From Thauera sp. K11 (GTDB lineage Bacteria > Pseudomonadota > Gammaproteobacteria > Burkholderiales > Rhodocyclaceae), in contig NZ_CP023439.1 in NCBI RefSeq assembly GCF_002354895.1, positions 744,001 to 808,000 on the forward strand: a stretch of DNA of 64,000 nucleotides, read 5' to 3'. Positions 55,787 through 63,120 of the stretch are shown here, one piece after another. Below the pieces are notes generated by a model, which was not told the DNA's origin, made no database searches, and saw only the letters and a list, made by a program, of their open reading frames with translations. The translations under genes were made by a program, and so were the position numbers. Position 1 is the first letter of the stretch. The number at the start of each line of letters is the position of its first letter.

Positions 55787-56893
55787 TCAGTCGTCGATGA
55801 GGCTGAAGCGCTGCAGGCGGGTCCGCACCACGTTGCGGGTGATGCCCAGCAGCCGGGCGGTGGCCGACTGGTTGCTGTCGCACCATGCGAACGCGGTCCG
55901 CATGATCGTCTCTTCGATGTAGTCGTCGGCGCTGAGGTGTTCAGGATGGTTGCCGGCGAAGATGTCGCGCAGGGCCAGTTCCAGGCTGGTCTTGCCCGCA
56001 CCGTCGCTCGGCAGGTTGGGCGGCTGCAGCGGCGACAGGGCGAAATCGTCCGGCTGCAGCACGTTGCCGTGGCAGACCACCATCGCGTGGTGCACCGCGT
56101 TTTCCAGTTCGCGGATGTTGCCCGGCCAGGGGTAGCGCATCAGCAGTTCGCGCGCGGCCGGCGAGATGGCGGCAGGGCCCGCGCCGAGGCGCTGGGCGTA
56201 GTAGCCGACGAAGTGTTCGAGCAGGCGGGGGATGTCCGCCGGCCGCTCGCGCAGCGGCGGCAGGAAGAGCATGGCGACCTTCAGGCGGTAATACAGGTCT
56301 TCGCGGAAGCGTCCGGCGGCGACCGCTTCTTCCAGATCCACGTTGGTCGCGGCGACCAGGCGGACGTCGATCGGGATGGGGCGCCGCGCGCCCAGGCGCA
56401 CCACTTCGCGTTCCTGCAGCACCCGCAGCAGCTTGACCTGCTGCGCCAGCGGCAGGTCGCCGATTTCGTCGAGGAAGAGGGTGCCGCCGTTGGCCGCCTC
56501 GAACCAGCCCGCCTTGGCGGTGGCCGCGCCGGTGAAGGCGCCGCGTTCGTGGCCGAACAGCTCGCTTTCGATCAGGTGCTCGGAGAAGGCGCCGCAATTC
56601 ACCGCCAGGAAGGGCCTGGCGGCGCGCGGACTGCGGCTGTGGATGAAGCGGGCGATCAGTTCCTTGCCGGTGCCGGTGGCGCCCCTCACCAGGATGCTGG
56701 CCGAGGTGGGCGCGAGCTTCTCCAGGCGTGCGAGCAGGATGCGCGACTTGGGGTCCTCGAAGACCAGCGCCTTCGCCCGGATGGACAGTGCCAGGGATTC
56801 CGGGGCGCGAAAGGTGAGGACGTCGTCCTGCTCGGCAACCGTGGAGTCGGGAGCGGAAGTGAGTACCAGGGATGGGTGGCGTAGTGGGCTCAT
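55787..56893 (-). CDS. Sigma54-dependent activator without sensor domain, SfnR-like
   Basis: A 368-residue enhancer-binding protein. The AAA+ domain begins almost at once (about residue 50) with Walker A GATGTGKE, then the sigma54-contact loop GAFTGA in HERGAFTGAATAKAGWF, Walker B GGTLFLDEIGD, and PWPGNIRELEN. A Fis-type helix-turn-helix ends the protein (NQSATARLLGITRNVVRTRLQRF). There is no receiver, GAF or PAS domain, as in SfnR, which activates dimethylsulfone and sulfonate genes in Pseudomonas under sulfur limitation. I choose the Met at 56893; one at 57007 would add a disordered tail. It lies amid the sigma54 promoters it probably serves. Confidence 0.88.
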   Translation of the reverse strand: MSPLRHPSLVLTSAPDSTVAEQDDVLTFRAPESLALSIRAKALVFEDPKSRILLARLEKLAPTSASILVRGATGTGKELIARFIHSRSPRAARPFLAVNCGAFSEHLIESELFGHERGAFTGAATAKAGWFEAANGGTLFLDEIGDLPLAQQVKLLRVLQEREVVRLGARRPIPIDVRLVAATNVDLEEAVAAGRFREDLYYRLKVAMLFLPPLRERPADIPRLLEHFVGYYAQRLGAGPAAISPAARELLMRYPWPGNIRELENAVHHAMVVCHGNVLQPDDFALSPLQPPNLPSDGAGKTSLELALRDIFAGNHPEHLSADDYIEETIMRTAFAWCDSNQSATARLLGITRNVVRTRLQRFSLIDD

Positions 56894-57251
56894 GAGCAGG
56901 GCATCCGGGCTGGCTGTATGCGCCGACCCGGTGAAACCGCCCTTTTGGGGCAAGGCGCCAGGGTCGAGTGTGGGTCGACTATACGTCGGCGATTCCGGCC
57001 GCTGCATGCAGAAGTTGATCTAAGGATATGAATTCGGGAGCACTGCAATTCGATCCGGCCGCGTGGATGCAATGCATTTTCCGAATTGCCGGGGTATCCG
57101 GCCTATCCGTTTCCGGCCCGTTTCCCGTGCCCTTTCAATTGCGGGAATTCGCCGGAATCGGAAAGACGCAATTCCCTTGCCGCGCCGGACGTGCCTTTGG
57201 CGCCGGGCGTGCCGATTCTCTTGCTGCAATTACGTCTTGCGCAGAATTGAA
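56894..57251. other. Upstream part of the divergent activator-FMN reductase spacer
   Basis: These bases are AT-richer and rich in GGAAT and ATTCC words, like the other spacers of the locus. They should hold the activator's own promoter on the minus strand. I see no clear -10/-35 pair and no gene. Confidence 0.35.
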
Positions 57252-57292
57252 CTGCTCGTATATCAACAGGCGATCTGTTCAATAAACAGCAG
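57252..57292. promoter_or_regulatory. Candidate activator-binding repeats upstream of the ssu operon
   Basis: CTGCTC-GTATAT-CAACAG (57252-57269) and CTGTTC-AATAAA-CAGCAG (57275-57292) form a tandem pair with 23-base step. They lie 50-90 bases upstream of the sigma54 promoter. Confidence 0.55.
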
Positions 57293-57341
57293 CGGCGGAT
57301 GCGATGTGCCGCAAGTGCCTGTTTTGAATATGGCGGCCCCA

Positions 57342-57357
57342 TGGCACGAGTCGTGCT
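57342..57357 (+). promoter_or_regulatory. Sigma54 promoter for the ssuE-ssuA-ssuC-ssuC-ssuB-DszB-like 3 operon
   Basis: TGGCACGAGTCGTGCT carries a perfect TGGCACG -24 element and GTGCT at -12, ten bases between GG and GC. It differs from the yejB promoter at only two positions. The leader to the start at 57513 would be about 145 bases. Confidence 0.8.
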
Positions 57358-57512
57358 CAATGATTCCGATCCGATGCCGTACGGATTGCGGGCCGAAATG
57401 ACGGCAGGCGCGATTCACGGCCGCAATCGGCGTCGATGGCGTCGCATCGGCAACATGCGCTCCCGGACGGATTTCCGTCCCTTTCCGATTCACATCCACT
57501 TCAGGAGTCATC

Positions 57513-58073
57513 ATGAGCACTGTCGTTGGCCTTTCCGGCAGCCTGACGCATCCCTCGCGCACCACGACCCTGGTCGAAGCCGTCCTGGATGCGGCGCGCA
57601 GACAGGGCGCCGGCGCCACGCACCTGATCAACATCGCCGATCTCGCCGGCGACCTCGGCCATGCGCTCGATCCCAGGAAGTTGCCCGAGCCGGTCGCGGC
57701 GGCCTATCGCACCCTGTTCGCGGCGGACGTGATCGTCATCGCCACCCCGGTCTACAAGGCTTCCTACACCGGCCTGCTGAAGCACTTCCTCGACCTGGTC
57801 GATCCGAAGGAACTCAAGGGCAAGGTGGCGGTGCTGGCCGCGACCGGCGGCAGCGAGCGCCACGCCCTGGCGGTGGAACACGAACTGCGTCCGCTGGCGG
57901 CCTTCTTCGGCCTGCACGTGGTGCCGGAAGGGATCTACCTGAAGGATGCGGACTTCTCCAAGCTCGCCGACGGCAGCGGCTACGTGCTCGAGAGCGGCCA
58001 GGCGGCCGAGGCGATCGGGCTGGCCGCCGCGCAGGCGCTGCAACTGGCGGGCGCCCTCGGGGCGGCGCGCTGA
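57513..58073 (+). CDS. ssuE: NAD(P)H-dependent FMN reductase, SsuE/MsuE type
   Basis: A 186-residue flavodoxin-like reductase that supplies FMNH2 to two-component monooxygenases. The FMN phosphate loop GLSGSLTHPSRT opens the protein, and ATPVYKASYTGLLKHFLDL and VLAATGGSERHALAVEHELRP are typical of SsuE/MsuE. It is the first gene of the operon. No SsuD-type oxygenase is adjacent; the only LLM oxygenase in view is at 26,602, so that enzyme is the likely partner. MsuE and SsuE cannot be told apart by eye. Confidence 0.9.
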   Translation: MSTVVGLSGSLTHPSRTTTLVEAVLDAARRQGAGATHLINIADLAGDLGHALDPRKLPEPVAAAYRTLFAADVIVIATPVYKASYTGLLKHFLDLVDPKELKGKVAVLAATGGSERHALAVEHELRPLAAFFGLHVVPEGIYLKDADFSKLADGSGYVLESGQAAEAIGLAAAQALQLAGALGAAR

Positions 58074-58095
58074 GGATGCGGGGAGCCGTCTGCCG

Positions 58096-59190
58096 ATGAT
58101 GAATCGTATGCTGCCGCGGCGTGCCGTGGCCTGGGCGGGCGCGGTGCTGGCCCTGTGGCTGCCGCTGAAGGCGGCGCAGGCCGCCGGCGAGCGGGTGGAG
58201 GTGGTCAGGATCGCGACCGTGGCCTATCCGAACGAGGGCAGGACCGCGTACAACGGCGCGGCGGCGGTCATCGCCGGCCGCGGCTGGCTGGAAAAGGACC
58301 TGCAGAAGCTCGGCATCCGTCTCGAATGGGTGCCGGTGCCGGTGCAGTCGGTGGGGGCCAGCGTCAACGAGGCGTTCGCCAACCGCAGCATCGACTTCGC
58401 GGCCTACGGCGACCTGCCTTCCGTCATCCTCAACAGCAACGGCGTGGAGACGCGCCTGATCGTGCCCGGCGGCAAGGGCAACAACGTCTACCTGGTGGTG
58501 CCGGAGGGCTCGGCCGCGACTTCCATCCGCGACCTCAAGGGCAAGCGCATCGCGCTGCACCGCGGGCGGCCGTGGGAGTTCAGCTTCACCCGGCTGCTCG
58601 AGGCCAACGGGCTCAAGCTGTCCGACTTCAAGATCGCCAACCTCAATCCGCAGGCGGGCGCAGCCGCGCTGGCGGCGGGGAACGTCGATGCCTTCGTGGC
58701 CCTGTCGGACGCCTTCCTGCTCGCGGACCGCGGCCTGGGCAGGATCATCTGGTCCACCAAGCTGCCGGACCAGGGCTGGAAGATGCGGGCTGAACTCTGG
58801 GGGGCGAAGGATTTCGTCGAACGCCATCCGGAGATCGCGCAGGTCGTGGCGAATGCCTATGTGCGGGCCGCGCACTGGATCTCGCGCGACGAGAACGCCG
58901 CCGAGTTCATCCGGCTGTCGGCAGCCTCGGGGCATCCGGAAAGCACGCTGCGCCAGGAGTACGCCGACGACTCCGTGGGCTGGAAGGCGCGCTGGGAGCC
59001 GGCCTTCGACGCCGCGCTGGCCGACCATTACCGCCACGTCGCCGGCTATGCGCTCGACGCCCGGCTGATCCGCAAGGCGCCCGACACCGACCGCCTGTTC
59101 GATGCGCGCTTCGTCCGCGCCGCGCTGAAGGAATTGCAGCTCGAGTCCTACTGGGGCGCGCCGCCGGCCGCCCCGCGGGCCGGCCGCTGA
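58096..59190 (+). CDS. ssuA: Sulfonate/nitrate/taurine-type periplasmic binding protein, SsuA-like
   Basis: A 364-residue binding protein with a true signal peptide (MLPRRAVAWAGAVLALWLPLK, cleavage near QAAG), in contrast to the DszB-like paralogues of the same fold. EWVPVPVQSVGASVNEAFANR, IDFAAYGDLPSVI and LKGKRIALHRGRPWEFSFTRLLEANGL are SsuA-family marks. ATG 58096 or 58099 may be used; GGGAG is just upstream. It feeds the two permeases that follow. Aliphatic or aromatic sulfonate is the likely ligand. Confidence 0.88.
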   Translation: MMNRMLPRRAVAWAGAVLALWLPLKAAQAAGERVEVVRIATVAYPNEGRTAYNGAAAVIAGRGWLEKDLQKLGIRLEWVPVPVQSVGASVNEAFANRSIDFAAYGDLPSVILNSNGVETRLIVPGGKGNNVYLVVPEGSAATSIRDLKGKRIALHRGRPWEFSFTRLLEANGLKLSDFKIANLNPQAGAAALAAGNVDAFVALSDAFLLADRGLGRIIWSTKLPDQGWKMRAELWGAKDFVERHPEIAQVVANAYVRAAHWISRDENAAEFIRLSAASGHPESTLRQEYADDSVGWKARWEPAFDAALADHYRHVAGYALDARLIRKAPDTDRLFDARFVRAALKELQLESYWGAPPAAPRAGR

Positions 59191-59197
59191 GGTGGCC

Positions 59198-59974
59198 GTG
59201 AGCTTCGTCGATTCCCGCCTCCGCGGCTGGCGCGAACGCGCACTGACCTGCGTTTCGCCGCTGCTGTTGCTGCTGTCCTGGGAATGGGCCTGCCGCGCGG
59301 GGCTGTTCCCGGAGCAGTTGCTGGTGTCGCCGGGCACCGTGGCCGATGCCTTCATGGGACTGGTCGACGACGGCGAGCTGCAGTCCCATCTGCAGGCCAG
59401 CCTCCATCGCCTGCTGGCCGGCTTCCTGGCGGGTTCCGCGCTGGGGCTGGCCTTCGGCGTGCTGATGGGCCTGTCGCGGACGGCGGAGAATATCTGCTCG
59501 CCGCTCTTCAACGTGCTGCGGCAGGTGCCGTCGGTGGCGTTCATCCCGATGCTGATCCTGGCGTTCGGCATCGAGGAGACCTTCAAGATCGTCATCGTCG
59601 CCAAGGCGGCGTTCTTTCCCGTCGCGCTGGCGGCCTACGATGCGGTGCGGGGCATTCCGCGCAGCCATCTCGAGGTGGCGAAGGTGTATCGCCTGCCCTT
59701 GCCGGCGATGCTGCGCCGCATCGTGCTGCCGGCGACCGTCCCGCCGGTGCTCACCGGCCTGCGGCTCGGGCTCGGGCGGTCGTGGATGGTGCTGGTGGTG
59801 GCGGAACTGCTGGCCGCCGACAGCGGCATCGGCCAGATGATGGAGATGGGCAGGCAGATGTTCCGGATCGACGTGGTGATGGTCGGCGTCATGCTCACCG
59901 GGGTGATCGGCTTTGCGCTGGATCGCGGTTTCAGGGTGCTCGAGGCGCGGCTGGTGCGCTGGCGCCGGTGTTGA
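59198..59974 (+). CDS. ssuC: ABC importer permease, SsuC/TauC type (first)
   Basis: A 258-residue inner-membrane permease with six helices. The EAA loop YDAVRGIPRSHLEVAKVYRLPLPAMLRRIVLPAT and RQVPSVAFIPMLILAFGIEETFK match SsuC. GTG 59198 has GAGG five bases upstream; an in-frame GTG lies at 59192. The next permease gene begins 10 bases after its stop. Confidence 0.9.
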   Translation: MSFVDSRLRGWRERALTCVSPLLLLLSWEWACRAGLFPEQLLVSPGTVADAFMGLVDDGELQSHLQASLHRLLAGFLAGSALGLAFGVLMGLSRTAENICSPLFNVLRQVPSVAFIPMLILAFGIEETFKIVIVAKAAFFPVALAAYDAVRGIPRSHLEVAKVYRLPLPAMLRRIVLPATVPPVLTGLRLGLGRSWMVLVVAELLAADSGIGQMMEMGRQMFRIDVVMVGVMLTGVIGFALDRGFRVLEARLVRWRRC

Positions 59975-59984
59975 GGAGGCCGGG

Positions 59985-60764
59985 ATGAAGGCATGGCTGG
60001 AGCCGCTCTTGCGCTCGCGCTTCCTGCAGGGCGCGATCCTGCCGCTGGCCTGCATCGCGTTGTGGGAACTGGTGTCGCGCCAGGGCAAGGTGCAGTCCTA
60101 TGCCTTCGTGCCGGTGCGGGAGATCTTCGGCAGCCTGCTCGAACTGCTGGCCAGCGGCACTCTGCTGCTCAACCTGCTCGCCACGCTGCAGACGGCGGCG
60201 AGCGGCCTGCTGCTCGGCGGCCTCGCCGGGATCGCCGTCGGCGGCCTGATGGGCGCCTCGCGCCTGGCCGATGCCCTGATCGGGCCGCTGTTCCATGCGC
60301 TGCGCCAGGTGCCGATCCTGGGATGGCTGCCGCTGATCGGGCTGTGGTTCGGCAACGGCGACTTCCCGCGCCTGCTCATCGTCTGCCTGGCCGCCTTCCA
60401 TCCGCTGGTGCTCAACACCTACGAGGGCGTGCGCAGCATCGAGCAGCGCTATCTCGAAGTCGGCGCGGTGCTGCGTTTCGGCCGCCTGCAGCGCCTGCGC
60501 TACGTGCTGCTGCCGGGGGCGCTGCCGTCGGTGCTGACCGGCGTGATGCACGGGCTGGCGTTCAGTTGGATCGCGACGGTCGGCAGCGAGCTGCTGTTCG
60601 CCACCGGCCCGGGGCTGGGCGGACTGATGCAGACCGCGCAGGCCGCCTCGCGCATGGACGTGGTGGTGATCTGCGTGGCCGGCATCGGCGTGGTGGGCTA
60701 CGGGATGCACCTGGGCTTCGCCCTGCTGGGCCGCTACCTGCTGCGCTGGCGCAGCGTGCGCTGA
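59985..60764 (+). CDS. ABC importer permease, SsuC/TauC type (second)
   Basis: A 259-residue permease, clearly paralogous to the preceding one but divergent in sequence (RQVPILGWLPLIGLWFGNGDFPR and YEGVRSIEQRYLEVGAVLRFGRLQRLRYVLLPGA). ATG 59985 has GAGGAGG upstream. Two different permeases with one binding protein and one ATPase suggest a heterodimeric membrane part, rarer than the single SsuC of E. coli. Confidence 0.88.
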   Translation: MKAWLEPLLRSRFLQGAILPLACIALWELVSRQGKVQSYAFVPVREIFGSLLELLASGTLLLNLLATLQTAASGLLLGGLAGIAVGGLMGASRLADALIGPLFHALRQVPILGWLPLIGLWFGNGDFPRLLIVCLAAFHPLVLNTYEGVRSIEQRYLEVGAVLRFGRLQRLRYVLLPGALPSVLTGVMHGLAFSWIATVGSELLFATGPGLGGLMQTAQAASRMDVVVICVAGIGVVGYGMHLGFALLGRYLLRWRSVR

Positions 60765-60806
60765 GCGGCCGGCATCGTTTGAATCGGAGAGGGAGGAAGG
60801 ATCGGA

Positions 60807-61637
60807 ATGAATGCCAGGGCCGGGATCGCTGCCGGGATGTTCGACGCGATGGCGGATGCCGTCCCCGCGGGGGCGCTGCAGATCCGCGGATTGTCGAAGA
60901 GCTACCGCATCGGCGGGCAGGCGGTGAAGGTGCTCGACGGCATCGACATCGATATCGCCCCGGGGCGCTTCGTCAGCATCGTCGGGCCGAGCGGCTGCGG
61001 GAAGTCCACCCTGCTCAGGCTGGTCGTGGGCCTGGACGACGGCTACGCCGGCGACATCGTGCTCGACGGCCGGCGGATCACCTCGACCTCGCTCGATCGC
61101 GGCATCGTCTTCCAGGACCACCGCCTGTTTCCGTGGCTGACGGTGGAGGAGAACATCGGGCTGGCGCTGGCCGCGCTCGACCTGCCGCCGGACGAGAAGG
61201 CGCGCCGCGTGGCCGAGCACATCGCGCTGGTGAACCTGACCGGCTTCGCGCGGGTGTATCCGCACCAGCTCTCCGGCGGCATGGCGCAGCGCGCCGCGAT
61301 CGCCCGCGCACTGGTGAACGAGCCCAAGATCCTGCTCCTCGACGAGCCGCTCGGCGCGCTGGACGCGCTGACGCGGGTGCGCCTGCAGCGGGAGCTGCAA
61401 CGGATCTGGATGCAGCACCGGAGTACGATGATCATGGTCACGCACGACGTGGAAGAAGCGCTCTACCTCGGCGACGAGGTCATCGTGATGGATGCCCGCC
61501 CGGGGCGCATCCGCCGCCGCGTGCAGGTGCCGCTGCCCCATCCGCGCGACCGCGCGTCCCGGGTCCTGCATGCCTTGAAGGACGAAATCCTGGACGAACT
61601 GACCGTCGCGCCTTCCGGCCCGGACGGCCGCGACTGA
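60807..61637 (+). CDS. ssuB: ABC importer ATPase, SsuB/TauB type
   Basis: A 276-residue ATPase. Walker A GPSGCGKST, Q-loop VFQDHRLFPW, signature LSGGMAQRAAIARALV, Walker B ILLLDEPLGALD and the switch His in MVTHDVEEAL are intact. The N-terminal ~25 residues precede the fold. GGAGGAAGG precedes the start. It powers the two permeases. Confidence 0.93.
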   Translation: MNARAGIAAGMFDAMADAVPAGALQIRGLSKSYRIGGQAVKVLDGIDIDIAPGRFVSIVGPSGCGKSTLLRLVVGLDDGYAGDIVLDGRRITSTSLDRGIVFQDHRLFPWLTVEENIGLALAALDLPPDEKARRVAEHIALVNLTGFARVYPHQLSGGMAQRAAIARALVNEPKILLLDEPLGALDALTRVRLQRELQRIWMQHRSTMIMVTHDVEEALYLGDEVIVMDARPGRIRRRVQVPLPHPRDRASRVLHALKDEILDELTVAPSGPDGRD

Positions 61638-61695
61638 CGAACCCACGTATTGGACCGGCATGGCCTGCCAGGGCCGTGCGCGCGGAGTGAGAACG

Positions 61696-62727
61696 ATGGA
61701 GACAATCTGGTACGGACGGGTCCATGTACCGACGCCGCTCGGCCTTGCCGTGCAGCTCGGCTGGATCCGCGACGAATTCGAGGCCGACGGGCTGTCGGTG
61801 CGTGCCCTCGAAGATGGGGCCGACCCATCGCAATGGGATTCCTACTACGACCACCACGTGCCCAATTCCTTCCGGCAGGGCGGCAACGCGCCGGCGATCT
61901 GGGCGCGGTCGCAGGGCAGCCGGACGCGGGTGATCGGGCTGAACTGGATCGACGAATCGCAACTCGTCGCGACGCTGCCGGATTCCGGCATCCGCCACCC
62001 GCGCGAACTCAACGGACGGCGGCTGGCGCTGCCCAGCCGCGGCAAGATGATCGATTCGGCCCGTGCCGGCGCCCTGCGCACCTTCATCGTCGCGCTGGAG
62101 CTGGGCGGGCTGACGTACAAGGACGTGGAGTTCATCGACCTGCCGGAGGTCCAGCCCGAGCCGCCGGGCGGCGGCGCGGCCCTGCCGCTGCGGCCGGAGG
62201 CGCCCGCCGAGTGTTTCGCCACTTCGATCCACGCCCTGATCCGGCGCGAGGTGGACGCGATCTACCTGAAGGGGGCGGCCGGCCTGCAGCTTGCGCGCCA
62301 GCTCAGGCTGCGGGTGATCGCCGACCTGCGCGACCATCCCGATCCGCTGGTCCGGAGCAACAACGCCGCGCCGCGGCCGCTGACGGTGGACCAGGCGCTG
62401 CTGGACCAGCGCCCGGACATCGCGGCGCGCTTCCTGGCACGCGTGGTGGCGGTCGGCGCCTGGGCCAGGGCGCATCCTGCCGAGGCGGTGGCCTACGTCG
62501 CCCGCGAAACGCGCAGCAACGACTTCTGGGTGCGGCAGGCTTACGGCTGCGACGTGTTCCGCCGCCTCAACACCAACCTGGACGATGCCGCGATCGCCGG
62601 CCTCGAAGCCTACAAGAAGTTCCTGCTGGAATGGGGCTTCCTGAAGAGCGACTTCGACATCTGGGGCTGGATCGACCCGCAGCCGCTGGAGCAGTGCCGG
62701 ACCTTCGTCCTGCCCTGCGAGGCTTGA
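61696..62727 (+). CDS. DszB-like paralogue 3, catalytic Cys and His replaced
   Basis: A 343-residue paralogue of the two DszB-like proteins, also without a signal peptide. The active-site equivalents are Val9 (WYGRVHVPT, where paralogue 2 has WYTRCPVPT), Tyr50 (DSYYDHH) and Arg60 (SFRQGGNAPAIWAR), so only the Arg is kept. The distances 41 and 10 are the same, so the alignment needs no gaps. Desulfinase activity by the known mechanism is not expected. It could bind substrate or sulfinate, act as a regulator, or catalyse something else. GGAG lies eight bases before the start, and the gene ends the ssu operon, 58 bases after ssuB. Confidence 0.75.
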   Translation: METIWYGRVHVPTPLGLAVQLGWIRDEFEADGLSVRALEDGADPSQWDSYYDHHVPNSFRQGGNAPAIWARSQGSRTRVIGLNWIDESQLVATLPDSGIRHPRELNGRRLALPSRGKMIDSARAGALRTFIVALELGGLTYKDVEFIDLPEVQPEPPGGGAALPLRPEAPAECFATSIHALIRREVDAIYLKGAAGLQLARQLRLRVIADLRDHPDPLVRSNNAAPRPLTVDQALLDQRPDIAARFLARVVAVGAWARAHPAEAVAYVARETRSNDFWVRQAYGCDVFRRLNTNLDDAAIAGLEAYKKFLLEWGFLKSDFDIWGWIDPQPLEQCRTFVLPCEA

Positions 62728-62738
62728 TGCGGGCGGTC

Positions 62739-62786
62739 GTGTTGATTAATCAGTAGCTGTTTCCCCGCTTGCTGGATAGTCAGCAA
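62739..62786. promoter_or_regulatory. Candidate activator-binding repeats upstream of the last ABC gene
   Basis: GTGTTG-ATTAAT-CAGTAG (62739-62756) and TTGCTG-GATAGT-CAGCAA (62769-62786) are two inverted repeats of the locus type, 30 bases apart. The second is a perfect palindrome extended to nine-base arms and resembles the site at 30,137. They lie 60-110 bases before the sigma54 promoter. The rest of the 393-base spacer holds no gene. Confidence 0.55.
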
Positions 62787-62847
62787 GCGCGGCCGCCGTT
62801 GCCGCGGTATCCGGCCGACGGCATTGGGGTTTGGCCCTCGCGCGGGC

Positions 62848-62863
62848 TGGCACGCTTGCTGCT
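62848..62863 (+). promoter_or_regulatory. Sigma54 promoter for the last ABC gene
   Basis: TGGCACGCTTGCTGCT has a perfect TGGCACG element and CTGCT, with ten bases between GG and GC. The leader to 63121 would be about 245 bases. Confidence 0.7.
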
Positions 62864-63120
62864 GTCGAGTGAGCCCGGGATGGCCCGCATGCCGGACCGC
62901 GTGCGGCGCACGCGCCGCAGCCGGTGCGGGCCCGCTCCCGCCCATCCGGGCGACGGATGGCCGTGCATGCCGCTTCGTGTCCGCGCCTGCGCCGTGCAGG
63001 CGGGCGTCGCGCGGCGGCGGATGTTCCGCATGCGGTCCGCCCGATTCCTTTCCTTCTACGTGTGGAAACAGCTCCGATGAAGCTTGATGTCCGTTCGCGT
63101 GGTCTGTCCGGGGGCCGGCG

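Noticed and set aside
62766..62789. Hairpin with nine-base arms read as a terminator of the ssu operon
   Set aside because: There is no T-tract, and its core TTGCTG-N6-CAGCAA fits the recurrent upstream repeat, so I list it as a binding site. A terminator function is not excluded.
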